Assembly (NCBI GenBank): GCA_963923025.1
Contig: CAWUKV010000001.1
Coordinates: 31,643-95,642, forward strand
Reading direction: 5' to 3'
Source: CAWUKV01 sp963923025
GTDB lineage: Bacteria; Cyanobacteriota; Cyanobacteriia; Phormidesmidales; Phormidesmidaceae
Length of the DNA stretch: 64,000 bases
Position numbers and translations under genes: made by a program. The notes under the pieces were generated by a model. It was not told the DNA's origin. It did not search any database and worked only from the letters and a program-made list of their open reading frames with translations. Every line of letters begins with the position of its first letter. Within the stretch, counting starts at the first letter, position 1. Shown here piece by piece: positions 8,480-16,312 of this stretch.

Positions 8480-8564
8480 GCCAGATCCGTTAGGACACCC
8501 AGTATAGTGATTTCACCTGGCAGAGAATGAAAGGGCGTTGCAGCCTTGTCCTAACGGATCTGGC
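8480..8564. repeat. Palindromic intergenic repeat, family 1, copy A
   Basis: A perfect 17-bp inverted repeat: GCCAGATCCGTTAGGAC at 8480-8496 and its exact complement at 8548-8564, separated by 51 bases. The loop holds AGTGATTTCAC. A diverged version (TTAGGAC ... AGTGATTTCAC ... CCCTAATGATCTGGCGGC) lies at 47022-47097, so this is a mobile or formerly mobile repeat rather than a one-off hairpin. Confidence 0.8.
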
Positions 8565-8618
8565 GGCTGCTATGGGACGCTGAGGATGACTTTCAATCTG
8601 CTAGTAAGCCGGATAGCC

Positions 8619-8651
8619 ACAGCCCCCACCTCCAAGGGAAGTAGGGGCTGT
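8619..8651 (-). terminator. Hairpin downstream of dnaA
   Basis: On the minus strand, about 30 bases after the dnaA stop, ACAGCCCCTAC pairs with GTGGGGGCTGT across an 11-base loop. There is no following T-run, so it may stabilise or pause rather than terminate by the intrinsic mechanism. Confidence 0.45.
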
Positions 8652-8677
8652 AAGAAGGCTTAGGGAAGTGACAAGAG

Positions 8678-10054
8678 CTAACGGCTTTGGCTGCTAAGGT
8701 TGATGCGATCGCTAATCTGCCGAATGGTTTGGGACAGGCTGAGGTCTTGCTTGATTTTCTGGGAGATCTTATCGCAGCTGTACATGACCGTCGTGTGGTC
8801 CTTCCCGCCGAAGACTTCACCGATTTTCGGCAGGCTGAGGTCGGTATGCTGCCGCATTAGGTACATGCCCACCTGCCGGGCCTGGGAGATTTCTCGGCGG
8901 CGGGAGTTCCCCTTGATATCGTCAATGGGAATACCAAAGGTTTCGGCAACAGCACCAATGACCGACTGAGGAGACGCCTCAATTTTTTCTGTGGGTGAGT
9001 TGAGGACGGGCGTCAGGTTAGCTATCGTCATCGGTAACCCAGAGATAGATGTATAGGCAATCGCTCGAATGAGCGCCCCTTCCAGTTCTCTAATGTTAGA
9101 GGTGTAGTTGGCGGCAATGTATTCGATCACCTCGCGATCAAGCTGGACATTTTCATACTCGGCCTTCTTTTGCAGAATGGCGATTCGGGTTTCGTAGTCG
9201 GGGGATTGAATATCGGCAATCAGCCCCATCGAAAAGCGTGAACACAGCCGCTCTTGCAGGCGAGGAATTTGATTGGGGGGGCGATCTGAGGCCAGGACAA
9301 TCTGCTTGCCCGCCTCGTGCAACGTGTTGAAGGTATGGAAGAACTCCTCTTGGGTGTACTCTTTGCCTTCAATAAACTGGATGTCGTCTACCAGTAGGAC
9401 ATCTACCGCTCGGTACTGCTCCCGAAACTTTTGCATACTGTCACGACGGATGGCCGTAATCAGATCGTTGGTGAACTGCTCGGTGGAGACGTAGGCAACT
9501 CGAGCGTTGGGGTTAATTTCTAAGCGGTAGTGGCCAATGGCCTGCATCAGGTGTGTTTTGCCGAGTCCGACGCCGCCACAGACAAACAGCGGGTTGAACT
9601 CTCGCCCCGGCGCTTCTGCCACGGCTAGTGCCGCAGCGTGGGCCATGCGATTGTTAGCACCGACCACAAACCGGGAAAATACGGCCTTGGGATTGAGGTC
9701 CGGCCCCTTATTACGCCAACTGCTATTCGCCGTGGGCTCGGGTTGGGGCGGCGGGGAGGATGGCGAAGGCCAGCTAATTTCTGCGCTGCCGTTGCCCCCT
9801 GGTTCGAGGTCTTTGACGGTGACCACGATCTCTACCGAGTGCCCCATGACATCGGTCGCTACCTCGGTCAGCGTTTGCATGTAATGCTTTTGCAGCCAGT
9901 TCCGAGCGAACGGATTAGGCGTAGAGAGCGTGATGCGCGAATCGGTTAACTCCTCGACTTGGGCTGGCTTGATCCAAGTTTCAAAAGTTGGACCACTCAG
10001 GTGACCCTGCAAACGCTCAAGCACCTGATTCCAAACCCCTGTCGATTGGTCCAC
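8678..10054 (-). CDS. dnaA: Chromosomal replication initiator protein DnaA
   Basis: AAA+ ATPase that binds the DnaA boxes of the origin and opens the duplex. 458 residues with the four-domain layout: an N-terminal domain beginning with WNQVLERLQGHLSGPTFETW, a variable Pro/Ser linker (about residues 85-115), the AAA+ core with Walker A GGVGLGKTHLMQAIG and Walker B VLLVDDIQFIEG, and the C-terminal DNA-binding domain with the signature GGKDHTTVMYSCDKI. The start is GTG 10054, supported by GGAGG seven bases upstream. It lies next to its own origin, with dnaN beyond. A long spacer upstream should hold its promoter. Confidence 0.98.
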   Translation of the reverse strand: MDQSTGVWNQVLERLQGHLSGPTFETWIKPAQVEELTDSRITLSTPNPFARNWLQKHYMQTLTEVATDVMGHSVEIVVTVKDLEPGGNGSAEISWPSPSSPPPQPEPTANSSWRNKGPDLNPKAVFSRFVVGANNRMAHAAALAVAEAPGREFNPLFVCGGVGLGKTHLMQAIGHYRLEINPNARVAYVSTEQFTNDLITAIRRDSMQKFREQYRAVDVLLVDDIQFIEGKEYTQEEFFHTFNTLHEAGKQIVLASDRPPNQIPRLQERLCSRFSMGLIADIQSPDYETRIAILQKKAEYENVQLDREVIEYIAANYTSNIRELEGALIRAIAYTSISGLPMTIANLTPVLNSPTEKIEASPQSVIGAVAETFGIPIDDIKGNSRRREISQARQVGMYLMRQHTDLSLPKIGEVFGGKDHTTVMYSCDKISQKIKQDLSLSQTIRQISDRINLSSQSR

Positions 10055-10690
10055 AACTTAACCTCCGTTAACCCCTGCTGCAATGGACGATGTTCAGTGA
10101 GTATTTCTGATAAGCGACCTTAATGCTAAGCGACTCTTCCGGCACGCGCCGAAGGGAACGCCGTATTATGCATTAACCGATACAAATCTTAAGCGCCGCC
10201 CACTGTCGGCCTGTCTGTAAGTTTTACTAGGCTACTAGATGTAGCGTTATGTGACTGTCCGCAGTCTAGATATGAGTGGGTCGTAGACCTGATGATCCCA
10301 GATTTGAAGCTGCGACACTGGAGATGCGGACCTGTTGCCATGGTTGGTCGTCATGACCATTAGGCAGATGAAGTTTTTCAACTAATCTGTCGTTAAGTTG
10401 CAATGACAAAACGGTGACAGCGTTAGTTTGAGCTAGCAGTTCATTGCTTTGGGCGCGTTAGTGAATGAATTTGTTTAACGTTCGTTGAAGATACGCTATA
10501 GACCCAGATCGATAAAGTGACTTAAGCAACAACAGAGTGCTGTCTTTTGTGTACTTCTGTCGATTTGTATCTTAGACAATACGGTAACTCAAGGCTCAGG
10601 CGCATCAGATAAAGATAAAGTTTAAACATTCCGCAGCGTTAGTTGAACACAACGCAGCCGGTTAATGAGGCAGCAATGGTTGGAGGGGTT
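10055..10690. other. Long divergent spacer between dnaA and def
   Basis: About 635 bases without a convincing gene on either strand; short ATG frames end within a few codons. It must carry the dnaA promoter (minus) and the def promoter (plus). I see no DnaA-box cluster here, in contrast to the other side of dnaA, and no hairpin with a T-run. Confidence 0.5.
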
Positions 10691-11227
10691 ATGACAGAAA
10701 AAAATCCTGTTCTACAGCTGGGGCATCGTGATTTACGGCTGCGATCGCAGCTCGTCACCGACCCTACCGATCCCGGTATTCAATCTGTGATTGCAAGGCT
10801 GATAGCCATTGTTGATGCTCGGGCGGGTGTGGGCATTGCAGCACCCCAAATCGGGGTTTCACAGCGGTTATTCATTGTGGCTTCCCACCCCAACGAACGC
10901 TACCCAGACGCACCGAGGATGACGCCGACAGCGATGATCAATCCCGTCATTACAGCGGTGTCGGAGGACAACCTGCTGGGCTGGGAGGGGTGCTTGAGCG
11001 TGCCGGGTTGGCGGGGGCAGGTGCCCCGAACCCGGCAGGTAGAGGTGGTGTATCTAGATATAAAGGGCCACGAGCAGCGCCGCGTGTTTACAGACTTCAT
11101 TGCGCGAATTATTCAGCACGAGTACGATCACCTCAACGGCACCCTGTTTCTAGACCGAGTGCAGCATACCCACCATCTGCTGTCCGAAGCCGATTATTGG
11201 GTTCGGCAGCATCCTGTTGCATCCTAG
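10691..11227 (+). CDS. def: Peptide deformylase
   Basis: Metalloenzyme that removes the N-formyl group from the initiator methionine of new proteins. All three family motifs are present: GVGIAAPQIG near the N-terminus, EGCLSVPGW with the metal-binding cysteine, and QHEYDHLNG with the two metal-binding histidines and the catalytic glutamate. I chose ATG 10691 because GGAGG precedes it directly; the frame is open back to a TTG at 10643. About 178 residues from this start, normal for the family. It stands alone, followed by argS after about 115 bases. Confidence 0.95.
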   Translation: MTEKNPVLQLGHRDLRLRSQLVTDPTDPGIQSVIARLIAIVDARAGVGIAAPQIGVSQRLFIVASHPNERYPDAPRMTPTAMINPVITAVSEDNLLGWEGCLSVPGWRGQVPRTRQVEVVYLDIKGHEQRRVFTDFIARIIQHEYDHLNGTLFLDRVQHTHHLLSEADYWVRQHPVAS

Positions 11228-11343
11228 GGAGGAACGACCTGATCTTGGTCTAGGCTTGGACCAGGCTTGGGTGGCTCAGTGTGAGTAGACCAGGACGGCA
11301 AGATATGATGCTATGAGTTCGTTATCCACCTCCGCCTGCTGCC

Positions 11344-13101
11344 ATGCTCTCAACGATTGAAGATCTAAAGGCTCGATTGCAGGCCGCGCTGGCGGCAGCG
11401 TTTGGCGATGAGTTTGCCAATACCGATCCGGTGCTGGTGCCGACTAACAATCCGAAGTTTGGCGACTACCAGGCCAATGTGGCGATGTCGCTGGCCAAGC
11501 CGCTGAAAAATAAGCCGCGTGCGATCGCAACCCAAATCGTTGAACAGCTCGATGTCGCTGACCTGTGTGAACCACCAGAGATTGCTGGGCCAGGCTTCAT
11601 CAACCTTAAGTTCAATTCCGCGTTTTTAGAAGCTCAGCTCCAGGCGGTTTATGCCGAAGATCGCCTCGGCGTTGCAACTGCCAAGCAGCCGCAAAAGGTG
11701 ATTGTCGATTTTTCGAGCCCTAACATTGCCAAAGAAATGCACGTGGGGCATCTGCGCTCCACCATCATTGGCGACAGCATTGCCCGTGTCCTAGAGTTTG
11801 TAGGGCATGACGTGTTGCGCTTGAATCATGTAGGCGACTGGGGCACCCAGTTTGGCATGCTGATTACTCATCTGCGAGAGGTTTGTCCCGAAGCGACGCA
11901 GCCCAACTCCACAGTTGACATTGGCGATCTGGTGGCGTTTTACAAGCAGGCTAAAAAGCGCTTTGACGACGATGACAACTTTAAGCAAACCTCGCGGGAT
12001 GCCGTGGTCGCGCTACAGTCGGGCGAGCCGGAAGCAAAGCAGGCTTGGCTCGCCCTATGCGAACAGTCGCGCAAAGCGTTTCAAGAAATTTACGACCGGC
12101 TAGATATTGACACCACAGAACGGGGGGAGTCCTTCTACAATCCACTGCTGCCGGATGTGGTTAAAGATTTAGAGACACTGGGTCTACTCGAAGAAGACCA
12201 GGGGGCTAAAGTTGTTTTTCTAGAAGGCTTCACGAACAAAGACGGCGACCCACAACCGCTGATCATTCAAAAGTCCAACGGTGGCTATAACTATGCAACA
12301 ACAGACCTGGCTGCCATTCGCTATCGCACTCAGCAGGACGGCGTCGAGCGTGGTCTGTACATTACAGATTCAGGGCAGGCCACCCATTTTGCCCAGGTGT
12401 TTCAAGTAGCAGGCCGGGCCGGGTGGATTCCCAACAATGTGGAGCTGACCCACGTGCCTTTTGGGCTGGTCAAAGGTGAGGACGGTAAGAAGTTCAAGAC
12501 ACGGTCTGGCGAGACCGTGAAGCTGCAGGATCTGTTGGATGAAGCAGTAGCCCGGTCGCGCGCTGACTTGGAATCCCGCCTGCAGGCGGAAGATCGCACC
12601 GAGTCTGAAACGTTTATTCAAACCGTGGCGGAAACGGTGGGCATTGGCGCAGTCAAGTATGCCGACCTGAGCCAGAACCGTACGAGCGACTACGTCTTCA
12701 GCTTCGATAAGATGCTGGCACTACAGGGCAATACGGCCCCGTATATGCTCTATGCCTACGCGCGAGTGCAGGGCATCAGTCGTAAGGGGGCGATCGATTT
12801 TGAGAACCTTGGTGCTGATGCGCAGATTCACTTAGAAGAAGAGACTGAGCTGGTGTTGGCTCGCCATCTGTTACAGCTCGACGAAACCATTGACGAGGTT
12901 GCGCAGGATCTGTTGCCCAACCGGCTGTGTCAGTACCTGTTTGAGCTCAGCCAGAAGTTCAACCAGTTCTATGACCGCTGTTCGGTACTCCAGGCCGAAG
13001 AACCCCAACGCACGTCACGGCTGATGCTGTGTGACCTGACGGCACGTACCCTGAAGCTGGGGCTGTCGCTGCTGGGCATTCAGGTACTAGACCGGATGTA
13101 G
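11344..13101 (+). CDS. argS: Arginyl-tRNA synthetase
   Basis: Class I aminoacyl-tRNA synthetase charging tRNA-Arg. 585 residues. The N-terminal Add-1 domain (QANVAMSLAKPL) precedes the catalytic Rossmann domain with SSPNIAKEMHVGHLRSTIIG, where HVGHL is the HIGH motif. HVPFGLVKGEDGKKFKTRSG corresponds to the KMSK region. The C-terminal anticodon-binding DALR domain ends with LLGIQVLDRM, the conserved finish of ArgRS. The start is ATG 11344. A small membrane protein gene begins seven bases after the stop, so the two are probably one transcript. Complete. Confidence 0.97.
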   Translation: MLSTIEDLKARLQAALAAAFGDEFANTDPVLVPTNNPKFGDYQANVAMSLAKPLKNKPRAIATQIVEQLDVADLCEPPEIAGPGFINLKFNSAFLEAQLQAVYAEDRLGVATAKQPQKVIVDFSSPNIAKEMHVGHLRSTIIGDSIARVLEFVGHDVLRLNHVGDWGTQFGMLITHLREVCPEATQPNSTVDIGDLVAFYKQAKKRFDDDDNFKQTSRDAVVALQSGEPEAKQAWLALCEQSRKAFQEIYDRLDIDTTERGESFYNPLLPDVVKDLETLGLLEEDQGAKVVFLEGFTNKDGDPQPLIIQKSNGGYNYATTDLAAIRYRTQQDGVERGLYITDSGQATHFAQVFQVAGRAGWIPNNVELTHVPFGLVKGEDGKKFKTRSGETVKLQDLLDEAVARSRADLESRLQAEDRTESETFIQTVAETVGIGAVKYADLSQNRTSDYVFSFDKMLALQGNTAPYMLYAYARVQGISRKGAIDFENLGADAQIHLEEETELVLARHLLQLDETIDEVAQDLLPNRLCQYLFELSQKFNQFYDRCSVLQAEEPQRTSRLMLCDLTARTLKLGLSLLGIQVLDRM

Positions 13102-13108
13102 TGAGCGG

Positions 13109-13285
13109 ATGAAAAATCGAGCCGAGATCGCGGCCTGGCTGTTTATCTTTGGGTCTGCCTTGTTTGTGGTCGATGCGGGAATGGCGCTGGTGCAAGAACA
13201 GAATTGGCTGGCTTACTTGCGCCTTGGAGAGGGGTTGTCTTTTTTCCTGGGCTCCTGTTTCTTTTTGCCCCGTTCTTCCCCATAA
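13109..13285 (+). CDS. Small two-helix membrane protein, YrhK-like
   Basis: A 58-codon gene, ATG 13109 to TAA 13285, immediately after argS. It encodes two hydrophobic helices: IAAWLFIFGSALFVVDAGMA and LSFFLGSCFFLP, joined by the polar linker VQEQNWLAYLRLGEG. The paired GSALF and LGSCFF motifs are characteristic of YrhK-domain proteins, whose role is unknown. The spacing (seven bases) and the absence of a competing reading favour real translation. The next gene, an acetyltransferase, follows after 14 bases, so argS, this gene and the acetyltransferase likely form one operon. Confidence 0.7.
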   Translation: MKNRAEIAAWLFIFGSALFVVDAGMALVQEQNWLAYLRLGEGLSFFLGSCFFLPRSSP

Positions 13286-13299
13286 GCTGTTTCTGTCAG

Positions 13300-13782
13300 A
13301 TGATGTCTCAAACCATCACTATAAGACGGTTTCAAGTTGCCGATGCTGAGACCGTGGCTCGACTCTTTCACGACACGGTGCGAACTGTAAATATTCAGGA
13401 CTATTCCCGTCAGCAGGTCGAAGCCTGGGCTCCGGACGATTTGTTTTTTCGAGATTGGGCGGTGGTGTGTAGCCGTCGGTATACGGTTGTCGCTGAGGTG
13501 GCGGGTGCGATCGCAGGCTTTGGTGAGTTGGAAACCAACGGCCACATCGATTGCTTTTACTGCCACAAAGACTACCAGGGGCAAGGGATAGGGCGTCGGC
13601 TCTATCAAGCCATAGAAGCCCAGGCTAACTCTCTGGGGCTGTCAAATCTGTTAGTTGAAGCTAGCATTACAGCCCGCCCATTTTTTGAGCGCATAGGGTT
13701 CAAGACCGTTGCAGAACAAACCGTGATGTGTCGAGGCCAGACGTTTACCAACTATGTGATGAAAAAAATACTCATCGCTTAG
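13300..13782 (+). CDS. GNAT-family N-acetyltransferase
   Basis: Acetyl-CoA-dependent transferase of unknown substrate. About 160 residues from ATG 13300; the frame extends upstream to 13204 but that part overlaps the small YrhK-like gene and reads as hydrophobic noise. The fold is recognisable: ITIRRFQVADAETVARLF at the start, the acetyl-CoA-binding motif YQGQGIGRRLYQAIEAQA (the Q/R-x-x-G-x-G/A pattern), and the family ending ARPFFERIGFKTV. The HIDCFYCHKDYQGQG stretch matches a branch of GNATs often seen beside unrelated housekeeping genes. Its 3' end overlaps the end of the convergent Uma2 gene by four bases. Confidence 0.88.
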   Translation: MMSQTITIRRFQVADAETVARLFHDTVRTVNIQDYSRQQVEAWAPDDLFFRDWAVVCSRRYTVVAEVAGAIAGFGELETNGHIDCFYCHKDYQGQGIGRRLYQAIEAQANSLGLSNLLVEASITARPFFERIGFKTVAEQTVMCRGQTFTNYVMKKILIA

Positions 13783-14474
13783 GTCATTTGTTGATGAGCT
13801 AGCCGATCAATAAATTGTTTATGGGCTGTCGCCTTGGTCCCGGCCTGTACCGCTTCAATGACGGACATCATATCGTCGCTCAGCATTGACTCCAGGTCTA
13901 GGTCCAAGCCTGGAAAGACTGTACTGTGAATGATGCCGTCTTCGTCCGGCTGGACTAATACGTAATCTCCATCAATGAGCCGGAACCAGCTGATCTGCCG
14001 CTCTGAGACTTGCCAGACAATGTATTCTTGAACACCGTTGCGCCGATAGACGCTCTTCTTCTCATGCAGGTCGTAGGCGGCACTGCTAGCAGCAACTTCG
14101 ACAACCAATTCAGGCGCACCTTCGATGTAGTCGTCCTCACTAATGCAGGACTGACCGCCGCAAGCTTCGCTAATTCTCAACAGTGCATCAGGCTGTGGAT
14201 CGTTATCAAGATCAAGCCGAATTGTTGGGTTGTCGGCTACTTCGACCTCCGGTGTTGCAGCTGCATAGGTAAACAGCCAGCCGATAATGCTGCTGTGGGG
14301 TTGCCCATGCTGGCGATATCGTAGGGCCGCAGGCATATAGACCACTCCTTCAATGCGTTCAGCTTTTTTGATGTGCGGCATGGCCTGATAGCGACGCTCA
14401 AATTCGGCACGGGTGAGGTGGTCGCCGTTTTCAAGCGGTAGAACCTTTTGGAGCGGTTTCTGAGACAAAACCAT
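13779..14474 (-). CDS. Uma2-family (DUF820) putative endonuclease-fold protein
   Basis: 231 residues with the restriction-endonuclease-like PD-(D/E)XK fold that is expanded in cyanobacteria; biological role unknown. Core motifs are IEGVVYMPAALRYRQHG, PDALLRI (first acidic residue), and APELVVEVAASSAAYDLHEK, where the E-V-E plus distal K completes the usual nuclease centre, followed by YRRNGVQEYIVW. The start is the ATG at 14474. It is convergent with the GNAT gene (four-base overlap) and separated from the next minus-strand gene by about 95 bases. Uma2 genes spread readily in cyanobacterial genomes, so transfer is possible though composition is not obviously foreign. Confidence 0.9.
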   Translation of the reverse strand: MVLSQKPLQKVLPLENGDHLTRAEFERRYQAMPHIKKAERIEGVVYMPAALRYRQHGQPHSSIIGWLFTYAAATPEVEVADNPTIRLDLDNDPQPDALLRISEACGGQSCISEDDYIEGAPELVVEVAASSAAYDLHEKKSVYRRNGVQEYIVWQVSERQISWFRLIDGDYVLVQPDEDGIIHSTVFPGLDLDLESMLSDDMMSVIEAVQAGTKATAHKQFIDRLAHQQMT

Positions 14475-14570
14475 GATGTCTTACCAGCTGCACTACATTG
14501 CTTGAGTTAATTTTATTGCACCCTACTGGGCATTTGTGGCCACCAAACGGGGCAGATGGGACCGTAATCC

Positions 14571-15044
14571 TTATTGGAATAGCGTCAGCCGTTTCCAAAA
14601 AACAACTTTGTCCACACCCTCGCCATAGAACTCGCTGATTCGTGCTTCTTCTCGAAAGCCGCTACTGCGATAGAACTGTCGCACATACTCGAAGTCCTTT
14701 ATCCCTGCCGTTTCCACTAGCAAGACCCGTACAGCCTTTGTAGCTAAAGCCGCTTCTATATGTTGGATTAGGGCAGCACCGCGTCCTTGCTTCTGATGGT
14801 TGGGATGAACGGCAATCAGGTACAGGTTCCACGTGCCGTCAGTCATTCGTTCGGGTGCAGCATAAGCAATGCCGACGGGACCGTTTGTGTCATCAACGAG
14901 CCATAAGTCAGGAGATTCAGCCTGATCGAGATGACTGGCTAGCATGCCCATGACCACCTTGACTTCCTCGGCTTCGAATAGGTCTAGGGAAGCAAGGAGG
15001 GTCAAAATGGCACCCTCATCCTCCCGCTTTGCATCGCGAATCAT
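14571..15044 (-). CDS. GNAT-family N-acetyltransferase
   Basis: 157 residues. The acetyl-CoA motif is clear: LIAVHPNHQKQGRGAALIQH, followed by VRVLLVETAGIKDFEYVRQF and YRSSGFREEARISEFYGEG, which agree with the C-terminal half of the GNAT fold. The substrate is unknown. Its ATG (15044) overlaps the stop codon of gloB by one base (TGATG arrangement), so its translation is probably coupled to gloB and the two share a transcript. A link to methylglyoxal detoxification would be guesswork. Confidence 0.88.
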   Translation of the reverse strand: MIRDAKREDEGAILTLLASLDLFEAEEVKVVMGMLASHLDQAESPDLWLVDDTNGPVGIAYAAPERMTDGTWNLYLIAVHPNHQKQGRGAALIQHIEAALATKAVRVLLVETAGIKDFEYVRQFYRSSGFREEARISEFYGEGVDKVVFWKRLTLFQ

Positions 15045-15817
15045 CAGAACAAGTCCTTCTTTCCTCGAATTTGACTAAACACCCGAGCGGGCTCAGACGC
15101 ACCTGCAGCGATCTGAAGTGCAGGCTGGTCCCACCGTAGGAAGGGATTGGTTGCTTTCTCTGTACCCAGCAGCGAGGGGACGGTTGCCTCCTGCCGCTGC
15201 CGTGCGGCATAAACCTGCGTTAGCCGCTCTTGCAGAGCTGTATTCTCCCCATCTACTGTGATGGCGAACTTTAGATTGCTGAGCGTGTATTCGTGGGCAC
15301 ACCATACCCTCGTCTGGTCGGGCAATTCTCGCAGTTTGCCAATAGAGTCCACCATCTGAGCTGGCGTACCCTCAAACAATCGTCCACAGCCCCCCGCAAA
15401 AATGGTGTCGCCACAGAAAAGCTCGCCTATACCCTTTGCCTCAACCGGTGGAAAGTAGTAGGCGATATGACCGCGAGTGTGACCGGGCACGAAGAAAACC
15501 TGCGCTGTGCGTTCGCCAAATTCCACTGTGTCGCCTTCGTCTAGATAGACCTGCTGTCCAGGAATGCGGCCCTGATCGGCAGTGCTGGCATACACCGTTG
15601 CGTCAGGGAAACGGATGAGTAGCTGACGGTTGCCACCCACATGGTCGCCGTGGTGATGAGTATTAAAGATGGCGATGAGCGTCGCGCCTAGCTCATCCAG
15701 CTTCGACAGAACCGGCCTCGCCTCAGCTGGATCGACGACCGCTGCGGTTCGACTGGCTGGGTCGTGCAGTAAAAACACGTAATTGTCGGACAGGGCGCTG
15801 AGCCGATAGATATCCAT
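15044..15817 (-). CDS. gloB: Hydroxyacylglutathione hydrolase (glyoxalase II)
   Basis: Metallo-beta-lactamase-fold hydrolase that cleaves S-lactoylglutathione to lactate and glutathione in methylglyoxal detoxification. The metal-binding motif is FNTHHHGDHVGGN, followed by the second-site ligands in VPGHTRGHIAYYF and the family-specific FCGDTIFAGGCGRLFEGT and CAHEYTLSNLKFA. The C-terminal part (EKATNPFLRW) matches the substrate-binding helical domain. I chose ATG 15817 (product MDIYRLSALSDNY); a TTG nine codons upstream is less likely. 257 residues, the usual size. Translationally coupled to the downstream GNAT gene. Confidence 0.95.
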   Translation of the reverse strand: MDIYRLSALSDNYVFLLHDPASRTAAVVDPAEARPVLSKLDELGATLIAIFNTHHHGDHVGGNRQLLIRFPDATVYASTADQGRIPGQQVYLDEGDTVEFGERTAQVFFVPGHTRGHIAYYFPPVEAKGIGELFCGDTIFAGGCGRLFEGTPAQMVDSIGKLRELPDQTRVWCAHEYTLSNLKFAITVDGENTALQERLTQVYAARQRQEATVPSLLGTEKATNPFLRWDQPALQIAAGASEPARVFSQIRGKKDLF

Positions 15818-15969
15818 AGCAACAAAGCAGGGCAGGTTAGCCAACAGGAAGGTTCACAGACTCTTTAGATAGGGGGAATCTAACTTCCGCACATCCACCC
15901 CTCTCAGCCGCTAGGCCGACGGTCGACAGTGTAGAGGCCTATCCATCATATCGGGGGAAGCCTGCCATC

Positions 15970-16188
15970 GTGGTTTCAGCAGCAGTGCCTAGTGCAAATT
16001 CGGTTCCTAAGGATTCGGTACAGATCCTTACCCAGGCGGCAATGGCCGCTCAGCAGCTTCGCCGCAAAGACCACATCAAGCTCTCTTCCTTACTGCTAGC
16101 GGCCTTCAACCTCACCGCCGCCGAGCGCAACGCTATCAATCGGCTATTTGACCAGATTCGCTTGGGTAAAGTGAAGCTGATCGACTGA
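15970..16188 (+). CDS. Small conserved cyanobacterial-type protein
   Basis: 72 residues from a GTG start. The N-terminus is low complexity; the rest is two helices, SVQILTQAAMAAQQLRRKDH and LSSLLLAAFNLTAAERNAIN, ending with RLFDQIRLGKVKLID. The conserved look of this ending (RLFDxIRLGKxxLxD) matches small unannotated cyanobacterial proteins I recall, but no function is known to me. It is divergent from gloB with about 150 bases between, and precedes aspS on the same strand by 124 bases. Confidence 0.65.
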   Translation: MVSAAVPSANSVPKDSVQILTQAAMAAQQLRRKDHIKLSSLLLAAFNLTAAERNAINRLFDQIRLGKVKLID

Positions 16189-16312
16189 GACTAAACTGGC
16201 TTTTGCCTTTCCTGCTCAATCCCTTCATTTTTGAGATCCCATTCAAAGGAAGCAGACGATACTAGATAATGGTCGGGTTTGACCTTATCTGTAATTCCTT
16301 CTGCAATCCCCT

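Noticed and set aside
13204..13299. Upstream extension of the acetyltransferase
   Set aside because: The extension lies over the small YrhK-like gene and reads as a hydrophobic run with no GNAT counterpart.
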